The position numbers and the translations under genes were made by a program. DNA of 64,000 bases from Carboxylicivirga linearis (lineage in GTDB: Bacteria; Bacteroidota; Bacteroidia; Bacteroidales; Marinilabiliaceae). Within the stretch, counting starts at the first letter, position 1. Every line of letters begins with the position of its first letter. Below the pieces are notes generated by a model. The model was not told the origin of the DNA and ran no database searches. It saw only the letters and a list, made by a program, of their open reading frames with translations. Location of the stretch: contig NZ_JAGUCO010000012.1 of assembly GCF_018271995.1 (NCBI RefSeq), positions 62,001-126,000 on the forward strand. Direction: 5' to 3'. This document shows positions 8,803 through 17,100 of the stretch, piece after piece.

Positions 8803-10617
8803 TTGAAACAAAAAGCTAAAATACTCATATTCGGTGGTAACACCGAAGGGAAAAAAGCTGCATGGTTGCTCGATGCTATTGGTGAATCATATATCTATTC
8901 AACCAAAACCAACAGTAATCATACGGTAATGGGCAAACAGGTTAATGGTGCCATGAATTCGGAAGATATCGTTCGATTTTGTACTGATTATGAGATAAAA
9001 TTGGTGATTGATGCGGCCCATCCTTTTGCCACCGAATTGCATCAGAACATACTGTTGGCTACTGAATCAATGAGTATCGAAACAATCCGTTTCGAAAGAA
9101 TTTTTACTGATTTAAGTCAAAATAAAAATGTTCGATTATTCCATAGTTTTGAAGAACTAAGCAAGGTAGTTTGCGAATCTCAATTCAATAATATTCTGGC
9201 TTTGACCGGAACACAAACCATCGACAAGCTAAAAGTGGTTTGGCAACAAAAGCATTGTGTATTTCGCATTTTGCCAACGCAATTGTCATTAGATATTGCA
9301 TTGAGGAGTGGTATCGATCAAGATAAAGTGATTCAGGGATCGCCAGAAAAAGATGTGGCAAGTTTTTGTAAGCTAATGTTACATACCAAAGCCGAATTGG
9401 TATTAACCAAAGAAAGTGGAGAATCTGGTTTCTTTAACGAAAAGCTAGAAGCTGCCAAGGAGTTAGGTGTGCCCGTTTGGGTGGTTTCCAAACCATCTTT
9501 TCAAGGCTATACTTATACTGTAGATTCTCAAGAAACACTTCAATCTTTAATCTATCAATTACGAAAATCGATATTAAAAGAAGGTACTGAATTAAAACAT
9601 GGTTATACTACAGGAAGCTGCGTTACAGCAGCAGCCAAGGGTGCATTTTTAACCTTGTTCGATGAATGGCCACCACAGAAAGTAACTATTCAGATACCCA
9701 AAGGAGAGATTGTTGAATTTGTTACTTATTGCACTAAGATTTCACCAACTGTAGCTGTTTGTTCTGTAATTAAAAATGCCGGAGATGATCCGGATATAAC
9801 GCATGGTGAAGAAGTAGGATGTAGAATAAGTTTGCAGTCAGAAGCTGGAATAAAAATAAAAGGAGGTAAAGGAATAGGCGAAGTAACTTTACCGGGTTTG
9901 GCTGTTCCGGTTGGTGAAGCGGCCATTAATCCGGTACCCAGACAGATGCTAACTAATATTCTAAGTTATCTGAAGGGTGAGTATGAATATGATGGAGGAG
10001 TGCTTGCCGAACCGTTTGTAACCAGGGGAGAAGAACTGGCAGAAAAAACCTTCAATCCCCGAATTGGAGTAATTGGGGGCATTTCTATATTGGGTACAAC
10101 CGGGCGTGTTGAACCCTATTCGAATGAAGCTTTTATAGCTTCCATCAAAAAGCAAATTCAGGTGGCTAAGGCACTTAATTGTACAAGTATTGTTTTAACA
10201 TCAGGTTTGCGAAGCGAGAATAAGATGAAGACTTTGCTTCCCGAGCAACCTCAGCAGGCTTATATTCATTTTGGTAATCTGGTGGGCGATACGCTTGAAT
10301 TGTGTGAGCAGGAAGGTATTGAAAAAGTATATATTGGTTTGATGATTGGCAAAGCTATTAAGCTGGCCGAAGGACATTTGAATACACACAGTAAAAAGGT
10401 TCAGTTCAATGCTGATTTTGCTTCTAAGTTAGCTTGTAAGGCAGAATATTCAGAACTAATAATTGAGCAGATAAAAGAATTTAAATTGGCAAATGCCATC
10501 ACCGGAATTATTCCTCTTACTAATGATGAACCCTTTTATAAAGAAGTTATTGCTCTTTGTAAAAAGCACTGTGCAACCCGATTCAAGAAAGAGATACAAT
10601 TTTATTTATTGCCATAA
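8803..10617 (+). CDS. cbiJD: Fusion: cobalt-precorrin-6A reductase (CbiJ) + cobalt-precorrin-5B C1-methyltransferase (CbiD)
   Basis: A 604-residue bifunctional protein. Residues 1 to about 255 are CbiJ/CobK, the NAD(P)H-dependent reductase of cobalt-precorrin-6A, with the N-terminal ILIFGGNTEG nucleotide loop and the VIDAAHPFATE motif. Residues from about 262 are CbiD, the C1-methyltransferase, starting at the diagnostic HGYTTGSCVTAAAKGA segment. The start is a TTG at 8803: an in-frame TGA lies at 8788-8790, and no ATG or GTG lies between it and the conserved first strand. CbiD acts immediately before CbiJ, so this fusion joins consecutive steps. It is the last gene of the operon and is followed by a hairpin at 10653. 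Confidence 0.9.
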   Translation: MKQKAKILIFGGNTEGKKAAWLLDAIGESYIYSTKTNSNHTVMGKQVNGAMNSEDIVRFCTDYEIKLVIDAAHPFATELHQNILLATESMSIETIRFERIFTDLSQNKNVRLFHSFEELSKVVCESQFNNILALTGTQTIDKLKVVWQQKHCVFRILPTQLSLDIALRSGIDQDKVIQGSPEKDVASFCKLMLHTKAELVLTKESGESGFFNEKLEAAKELGVPVWVVSKPSFQGYTYTVDSQETLQSLIYQLRKSILKEGTELKHGYTTGSCVTAAAKGAFLTLFDEWPPQKVTIQIPKGEIVEFVTYCTKISPTVAVCSVIKNAGDDPDITHGEEVGCRISLQSEAGIKIKGGKGIGEVTLPGLAVPVGEAAINPVPRQMLTNILSYLKGEYEYDGGVLAEPFVTRGEELAEKTFNPRIGVIGGISILGTTGRVEPYSNEAFIASIKKQIQVAKALNCTSIVLTSGLRSENKMKTLLPEQPQQAYIHFGNLVGDTLELCEQEGIEKVYIGLMIGKAIKLAEGHLNTHSKKVQFNADFASKLACKAEYSELIIEQIKEFKLANAITGIIPLTNDEPFYKEVIALCKKHCATRFKKEIQFYLLP

Positions 10618-10652
10618 TAAACAGAATTAAGTGTGGAGATGTACTTAAAATA

Positions 10653-10690
10653 AAAATGCCCGTAAGCAATGGCCTATGGGCATTTTGTTA
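10653..10690 (+). terminator. Hairpin terminator of the corrinoid operon
   Basis: AAAATGCCC (10653-10661) pairs perfectly with GGGCATTTT (10678-10686) across a 16-base loop, 36 bases after the cbiJD stop. The downstream arm ends in a T-run, giving a plausible intrinsic terminator. The T-tract beyond the stem is short, so efficiency is uncertain. Confidence 0.6.
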
Positions 10691-10804
10691 TGTTTGATTT
10701 GTCTAGTCCTGAAATAGCATCTCACAAAACACAGGTTTCTTTGATAAGCTTGATCTTTTATTTATAGCCAGAGAAAAGTACCATACCTTTAAGATCCAAA
10801 AAAA

Positions 10805-10847
10805 GTCCAGTTTATTTACTAAAAAACTGGACAAATATCTATATTTG
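10805..10847 (+). promoter_or_regulatory. Promoter and inverted-repeat operator of the abiE pair
   Basis: GTCCAGTTT (10805-10813) and AAACTGGAC (10824-10832) form a perfect 9-base inverted repeat with a 10-base spacer. Eight bases further is TATATTTG (10840-10847), a perfect match to the Bacteroidota -7 consensus TAnnTTTG, 16 bases before the ATG at 10864. The repeat covers the place where RNA polymerase would contact the -33 element. Negative autoregulation by AbiEi antitoxins binding inverted repeats at their promoter is established for AbiE systems. That this repeat is the site is inferred. Confidence 0.65.
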
Positions 10848-10863
10848 CAATATAAATGTATGT

Positions 10864-11586
10864 ATGAAAACAGCTGAATATATTGCTTATACGATAGACA
10901 GGTTTCCCAATGGATATGTATTCACCTATGCAGATTTTGTTACTGAGGTGAATAAAAAGGAAGCTGTTATTAAAGCTTTAAATAGAATGGTGGCATCTGG
11001 TAAGATTGAAAAACTGTCAAAAGGCAAGTATTATAAACCAGAAGCAACTCCCTTTGGTAATTTGCAGCCATCACAAAAACAGATTGTTAAAGATCTTTTA
11101 GAAGATAATGGGAAAGTAACTGGTTATCTAACTGGCTTTAGTATTTATAATACGTTAGGATTAACCACTCAGGTAGGTAATATTATCCAAATTGGGAAAA
11201 ATGTAATTCGTCCAGATTTTAAAAGAGGAAGTTATAAGATTTCATTTATTCGGCAGAAGAATACAATTACTAAGGATAATATCCCGCTGTTTCAGATATT
11301 GGATTCAATCAGGTATGTAAAAAGAATTCCTGATACAACGATAGAAGCTTCAGCTAAACGGATACAGTCAATTATCAAAGAACTTTCAGACGCTGATGTC
11401 AATACAATTATAAGACTGGCTTTAAAATATCCTCCATCAACAAGGGCTTTACTGGGTGCTATATTGGAAAATATTCAGGTTGGAAATATTGATCAACTTT
11501 ATAAATCGCTCAACCCGATTACAAAATACAAACTTGGTAGTTTAGAAAGCATTCTTCCAGGTGTTGATAAATGGAACATCGTATGA
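10864..11586 (+). CDS. AbiEi-type antitoxin (type IV toxin-antitoxin system)
   Basis: A 240-residue protein resembling the AbiEi antitoxin family (DUF6088-like in Bacteroidota). Residues 1 to about 60 form a winged-helix segment that ends in ASGKIEKLSKGKYYKPE, the typical wing of AbiEi DNA-binding domains. Residues from about 70 match the following antitoxin domain, including TGYLTGFSIYNTLGLTTQ and a C-terminal helical region with LALKYPPSTRALLGAIL. In known systems the protein blocks the toxin's effect without binding it directly and represses its own operon. It overlaps the toxin gene by 16 bases. The ATG at 10864 follows the promoter described just upstream. Confidence 0.82.
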   Translation: MKTAEYIAYTIDRFPNGYVFTYADFVTEVNKKEAVIKALNRMVASGKIEKLSKGKYYKPEATPFGNLQPSQKQIVKDLLEDNGKVTGYLTGFSIYNTLGLTTQVGNIIQIGKNVIRPDFKRGSYKISFIRQKNTITKDNIPLFQILDSIRYVKRIPDTTIEASAKRIQSIIKELSDADVNTIIRLALKYPPSTRALLGAILENIQVGNIDQLYKSLNPITKYKLGSLESILPGVDKWNIV

Positions 11587-12563
11587 AGTTACATGAGAAT
11601 AAAAAACTATTCAGGCAAGCAATTGAGTTTACAGCTCAAAAAAATGGGATATTGCCTATTTATGTTGAAAAAGACTACTGGGTTACATATGCCCTAAATC
11701 TAATATTCAAAGATGATATTGGTAAAGATACCGTATTCAAAGGAGGAACAGCACTGTCAAAATGCTTTAATGCGATAGAGCGGTTTTCTGAAGATATTGA
11801 TTTAGTCGTACTCAAGAAAGGTGATGAAACTGGCAATCAGCTTTCCAATAAAATTAAAAAGATGGGTAGGGTTGTCAGTAAAGTTCTTCCAGAAGTAGAT
11901 GTGGAAGGGTTAACTCATAAAATGGGAATGAACCGAAAAACGGCTCATGCTTATAGTAAAGAGTTTAAGGGGGAGTTTGGTCAAATCAGGGATACAATTG
12001 TTATTGAGGCCACTTGGCTTGGAAATTCGGAGCCATACACAAGTAAACAGATTTGTTCTATGGTTGGAGAGATGATGCTGAGTACTGGTCAGGAAATAAT
12101 TGCACAAGAGAATGGTTTAATGCCTTTTGAGGTGAGGGTGTTAGATCCGAAACGAACGATTTGTGAGAAGATAATGAGCCTTGTCAGGTTTTCTTATGGG
12201 GAGAACCCGATTACTGACTTGAAGAATAAAATCAGGCACACATATGATTTGCACCAACTACTAAAGGAAAAAGAATTCTTTGATTTCTTGAACTCTCCTG
12301 AGTTTGATGAAATGCTTCTAAAAGTTGCGAATGATGATGTGGCAAGTTTTAAGAATAATAATGCATGGCTTGTTAATCATCCAAAAGATGCCCTAGTATT
12401 TGATAAGTTGGAAGAATCATGGGAAGAGTTGAGAACTGCTTATAACGGTGACTTTAAAAAATTGGTGTATGGTGATTTGTCAAAAGAAAGTGATGTATTA
12501 GAGACTTTAAAACTGATTAAAAAGAGGTTGGCTAGTGTGAAATGGAAAATAAATTTTACATAA
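11571..12563 (+). CDS. AbiEii/AbiGii-type nucleotidyltransferase toxin
   Basis: A 330-residue DNA polymerase beta-fold nucleotidyltransferase of the AbiEii family, the bacteriostatic toxin of type IV toxin-antitoxin pairs and a known phage-abortive factor. The active-site signature is intact: GGT (58-60), Ser63 and the metal-binding Asp75 and Asp77 in SEDIDLV. A later conserved motif, LDPKRTICEKIMSLVRFSY, near residue 200 is also typical of the family. The start ATG lies inside the antitoxin gene and a second ATG follows four codons later. Because the catalytic residues are intact, the toxin is probably functional rather than a remnant. It converges on the integrase gene with a 50-base gap. 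Confidence 0.85.
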   Translation: MEHRMKLHENKKLFRQAIEFTAQKNGILPIYVEKDYWVTYALNLIFKDDIGKDTVFKGGTALSKCFNAIERFSEDIDLVVLKKGDETGNQLSNKIKKMGRVVSKVLPEVDVEGLTHKMGMNRKTAHAYSKEFKGEFGQIRDTIVIEATWLGNSEPYTSKQICSMVGEMMLSTGQEIIAQENGLMPFEVRVLDPKRTICEKIMSLVRFSYGENPITDLKNKIRHTYDLHQLLKEKEFFDFLNSPEFDEMLLKVANDDVASFKNNNAWLVNHPKDALVFDKLEESWEELRTAYNGDFKKLVYGDLSKESDVLETLKLIKKRLASVKWKINFT

Positions 12564-12613
12564 ATGACTTTGAAATTTCTAAATAGGTAGCTTCTGAAGT
12601 TAATGATTGAAAA

Positions 12614-13834
12614 TCATATCATAGAGATAACCTTGTCATTGTAATTATCTATAACTTTTTTGTTTAAGCTTGCTAAGTAAATTTGAGTTGTACTTAACTT
12701 TTGATGCCCTAACATTTGACTTATAGCAGTCACGGGAATTGCTAAGTTATTAGCGAGAGAAGCAAAAGTGTGACGTGCTACATATGATGTTAACTGGGTG
12801 TCAATTTCAGCATCTTCAGCAATTAAACGTAGACGTTTATTGTATTTTTTCCTGGCTCTAACTATGTGCTTATATTGCTCTTTTGAGTCTTTGCTTCGAA
12901 TGACTGGCAAGATGTAATCTTCTTTTGTCTTTCCTTGTGTGTAATAATCTAAAATAGGTTGAAGTTGCGGGGATATTTTAATATCGTAATGCTTTCCTGT
13001 TTTTTGTCTTTTATATTGAACTCTGCCATCAACTATATTTTTTAGTTGAAGGTGTGCAAGGTCGGTAAATGAAGCCCCCATTAAATAAAAACTCAACATA
13101 AAATAATTGCGAGACTTAAAAAGTGCAGAGCTAGGTTTATATTTAAGGTTAGCTATTTTTTGAATTGATTCTAAGCTTATTGCTCTTTTCTTTGTAGGTT
13201 CTGTTCTAATTGTAAATCTATCAAATGGATATCCATCTTTTTCAGCAACACCATCTTTGATTGCCTTATTGTAAATGGCACGTACTGTTCGCATAAATGA
13301 AGCAAAGCCATTTAGACTATATCCATTCTTTAGAAAATATGCTTCGTAGTTTTGCAGAAATCTATAGTTGAGTTCATTAAAAGTAAAGTCTTTTTGGTTA
13401 CGAAATTTCTTTACAGAATTAACAGCTGTCTTATAACTACGAGCTGTTCCAATTCTGTTTTGCTCTATTAATGATTCAATTAGGTGTTCTGAATAACAGA
13501 AAAATGTTTCATAATTCTTTTTGGGAGAAAGCTTGTTCTTTATCTCCTGTATTGATAGATAAGCAAGTTCTTTCTTATCTTTTAATACGGTTATCTTATC
13601 TATATAATTTGCTTTTTCCTTCTCAAGGAAATTGTTTACACGCATAACATTTGAAATGCCCTTGTAACTGGATTTTATACGTCTGTTATTTTCATCCCAG
13701 TACTTTTTTGGAACACTATAGCCTGTTGATATGGGAATAGTTTTTTGATTGTGGCAAAGCCGAAAAATAATTGGGTAAGTACCATCTTTTTTCTCTCTCC
13801 GTGTATCCAATGTGATGACAATACTTGTATTCAT
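12614..13834 (-). CDS. Tyrosine recombinase/integrase, IntDOT-like
   Basis: A site-specific recombinase of about 406 residues of the Bacteroidota mobile-element type. It has an N-terminal arm-binding domain (TYPIIFRLCHNQKTIPISTGYSV), a SAM-like core-binding domain, and a C-terminal catalytic domain. Visible catalytic residues are the beta-strand Lys in KRQKTGKHY, Arg354 in SYVARHTFAS, His377 in MLGHQKLS and the nucleophile Tyr386 in TTQIYLAS. The usual first Arg is replaced by Ser in MGASFTDLAHL, as in the CTnDOT integrase. The start was placed at the ATG at 13834; a GTG at 13864 in the same frame would add ten residues and overlap a tandem repeat. It is transcribed away from the tRNA fragment 140 bases upstream, the usual arrangement at the integrase end of an element. 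Confidence 0.87.
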   Translation of the reverse strand: MNTSIVITLDTRREKKDGTYPIIFRLCHNQKTIPISTGYSVPKKYWDENNRRIKSSYKGISNVMRVNNFLEKEKANYIDKITVLKDKKELAYLSIQEIKNKLSPKKNYETFFCYSEHLIESLIEQNRIGTARSYKTAVNSVKKFRNQKDFTFNELNYRFLQNYEAYFLKNGYSLNGFASFMRTVRAIYNKAIKDGVAEKDGYPFDRFTIRTEPTKKRAISLESIQKIANLKYKPSSALFKSRNYFMLSFYLMGASFTDLAHLQLKNIVDGRVQYKRQKTGKHYDIKISPQLQPILDYYTQGKTKEDYILPVIRSKDSKEQYKHIVRARKKYNKRLRLIAEDAEIDTQLTSYVARHTFASLANNLAIPVTAISQMLGHQKLSTTQIYLASLNKKVIDNYNDKVISMI

Positions 13835-13844
13835 AAGGCTCAAA

Positions 13845-13897
13845 AATTTGCACTTAATTTGCACTTACTTGTTTGATTTCATTTGAAATCATTTGAA
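13845..13897. repeat. Short direct repeats upstream of the integrase (candidate arm-type sites)
   Basis: AATTTGCACTT occurs twice in tandem (13845-13855 and 13856-13866). CATTTGAA occurs twice with a 10-base period (13880-13887 and 13890-13897). GATTTCA and TGAAATC (13875-13881 and 13884-13890) form a perfect inverted repeat. Such phased short repeats between an integrase gene and its att core are typical arm-binding or regulatory sites. The assignment is inferred from position only. Confidence 0.45.
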
Positions 13898-13973
13898 TAC
13901 AAAGATAATGTAAAATACACATACACAGTATATATCAAATCAAACCAATTTAATATAAATTGTATTTTGGACA

Positions 13974-14019
<46 letters not shown>

Positions 14020-14028
14020 TCTGTAAGA

Positions 14029-14063
14029 AGCAGTTACATCGATAAGGTGTAGCTGCTTTTTTT
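14029..14063 (+). terminator. Terminator behind the tRNA fragment
   Basis: AGCAGTTACA (14029-14038) pairs with TGTAGCTGCT (14048-14057), with one G-T pair and a 9-base loop, followed by seven T residues. It is probably the original terminator of the tRNA gene. This places the ancestral chromosome on the right side of the tRNA fragment. Confidence 0.7.
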
Positions 14064-14072
14064 GTGCTTCCC

Positions 14073-14111
14073 AATAATAAAACCACCAATAACTGAGAAG
14101 CTATTGGTGGT
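14073..14111 (-). terminator. Terminator of the GH42-GH127 unit
   Basis: ACCACCAATA (14082-14091) and TATTGGTGGT (14102-14111) form a perfect 10-base stem with a 10-base loop. Read on the minus strand, the stem is followed by a TTTTATTATT tract. It lies about 40 bases after the stop of the large GH127 gene. Confidence 0.75.
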
Positions 14112-14153
14112 ATACTGCCAGGCAAGTGGCTTCAGTGATCTAATACTTATTTT

Positions 14154-17100
14154 TTATCTTATAATAACTTTACGAATTACTTCATTATTAATTTTAACAA
14201 TTTTAATTCCAGGATTTAATTCAATTTCAAAATTCTCTTGTTGCAGATCTTTGCTCACAAGCAATCTGCCTTGTATATCGTATATACTGATAGTTGAATT
14301 TTTAGGTAAATGTTCAATAAACAAATGATTATTGATTGTGTAAGTGTTTATTATAGAATTATATGCGCCTGGTATAGCAGTTGCTTCAGATGATACTGAT
14401 ACATTGAAAACAAATACTACTCTCTTTTTATCTCCATCTTCCGGAGAATAGGTTAAAGCCTGCATTACTTTATAGCTTTCACTATCATGGCATGCATCAG
14501 GATACTGACCAACATAGAATTCAAAATTATTTAGTTTAAGCTCAGAAAAGATGTAAGAGTTATTACTCCATGTTGTTACGTTACCATTGTTATCAAACCA
14601 ATGTCCAGGGTGTCCTGCAGTTGAATTTATATCGATGGTACCATTTCTATTAATGGCTGAATACTGGATCGAATTGTCAAAAAGTGAAGTTAAGTCTGCC
14701 TGACTGATTCCAAAGAATGATAATACACGTTGCAGATCAGCTTTTATAATATCATATGGATAGACAGTACTTGTTCCTCCAACAAATGGCTCTTGAGTTA
14801 AGTAATATGTAATGGTATCGTTTTCAGATATCGCAGCAGGTAATGGAGTTGCAGAATCTTTGGTGCGTGGAATCCAAACGGCCATTTCACCAATGCCTCG
14901 GTTATCCCATGAATAATAAGGAATGGCTTTGAGCGTTTCATCATTTAATATTACGTCACTTGAAGTTGTTTCTCTGGCAACTTTACCTTCAATATTTAAG
15001 CATAATACACCATTAAGAAGATCAGGTTCGTTTACAGTTGTAATAGTAGCTTCATCTTCAATTACCGAACTAAAAACTGAGTTGTTATCAGGCCATTCCA
15101 TACAGTATAATAGGGGACCGCGTTCCAGTGCTACTTTTCCATCATTTTCAGTAACCATATCATTAGAAATGGTTCGATGAATATCCATTGGCAGATTGAC
15201 AGTTATTACATCTCTGGGGTTCCAATCCCTTGATAAAACAATATAACCTTTGTCTGTTTGATAAGTAGAAAGCTCCTGTCCATTGAGCTTGATTATTACG
15301 TCATCAAATGTCGTTTCCAGATAAGAGTATAAATCTCCGGGAACCGGTTGTCCTTTAGCCCAACCCGGAATACGTATCAATACATTAAAATTTTGAGTAG
15401 ATTCCGGATCAATGTTTATTTCTATATCACCATCCCATGGGTAATTGGTAGTTTGTGAAATATTTACAGAGTCTGTTCCAATACCCAATTTTGTCTCTCC
15501 TTCAACAAAAAGGTTTATATAAACGCTATCGCTTTTTTGAGCATAGATATACCCTGGCATGGATGGAATAAATCGACATAAATTACTTGGACAACAGGCA
15601 CAACCAAACCATTCTTGGCGAGTATTAGAACCATGATTAAATAGATATTTACCATCGGACGCCAAAGGATTAGGATAAAAGAAATGGTCTCCAGACAGAC
15701 TAATTCCCGATATTACACCATTGTATAGAGTTCGTTCGATAATATCGTAATACTTTGAATCACCTTGCTGTAAGAACATGCGATGGTTCCAATAAACGTT
15801 ACCAATAGAAGCACAAGTTTCACAATATGCTGTATGGTTGGGCAATTCGTAGTTTACACCAAAAGCTTCACCATCATGCCTGGCCCCAATACCTCCATTG
15901 ATGTAATATTTTTTATCTACTACATTGTGCCAGATGGTATCTATTGCATGCATATAAGCTTCATTCCCGGTTAAAGCTGCAACATCAGCCATACCCGAAT
16001 ACATGTAAACTGCGCGAACTGAATGACCGACAGCTTCATCCTGATATACCACTGGCTTGTGCGACTGACTGTATTCTTTGCGCATCACCCCTTGATTACC
16101 TCTTAAGTCAAGGAAATATTTTGCTAAATTTATGTAATCCTGATTACCGGTAACTCTGGACATTTTAACTAATCCCATTTCAACAATTTGATGTCCCGGT
16201 TCATAGGTTAAACCTTCTTTTAGGTAGACATCTACCAATAGATCAGCACTTTTTATTGCAATGTCCAGAAGGTTTGTTTTACCTGTTGCCTGGTAATGAG
16301 CTACAGCTGCTTCATATAAATGCCCGCAATTATATAATTCATGACTCAGGTCGGGTGTTTTTTCCCAGCGATTAACCCCTACCCATGAATGAAAATTCCC
16401 AGGTTCACCTGCAGTTCTGGCTGTGTATAAGTATCCGTCCTCTTCCTGCGCAAGACCAATGTATTCAATTAATTTATCCATTTCAGCTTCTAGTTCCTCA
16501 TTAGGAAACATTTGAACAGAATAGGACATTCCTTCTAAAATTTTATATATATCAGTATCATCAAAAGTGTATTCGGTGTTAAAATAGCCATCCATCAAGC
16601 CGGCTGCTTTTAAAAAGTTATCTACCCTTCCGGTACTGTAGCATTGATCCAGCGCAATAGGAATGGTCACATCCTGGTTTTGCTGAATGCGGGGAGCCCA
16701 AAATTGATCTGAAAGCTTTACTTTGTTAAAGGTGATAGGTTGTATAGGATAATCTTTATTTCCAGTAGTTTCTGAAGATTGCATAGCTACATCATATACT
16801 TGCCAATTATCCAGATAAACTTCAGTTGCCGTTTTGCTTCTGTCGTTATTGATCCAACATACGCCGCTTGCCGAACTACCAACATTAAAACTATACTCAA
16901 AATACTGCCAAGCTCCGTTTGTATTAGGAATTAAAAAGTTAATTGAATTGCCACCGGTTAATTCTGCTTTTGATGTTTCAGAACTGCTTAAATTACTACC
17001 TGAATCATATACTCCTGTTTCAAAAGTGCCGTTGGTTTTAATCCATCCGGTAATTTTATACTCTCCTTTGGCAAAGAATCTGTTCTGCACTTCAATGCCT

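Noticed and set aside
14029-14057. CRISPR-like or repeat element next to the integrase
   Set aside because: The structure is a single hairpin with a T-run, best explained as the tRNA terminator; no repeat-spacer series is present in the window.
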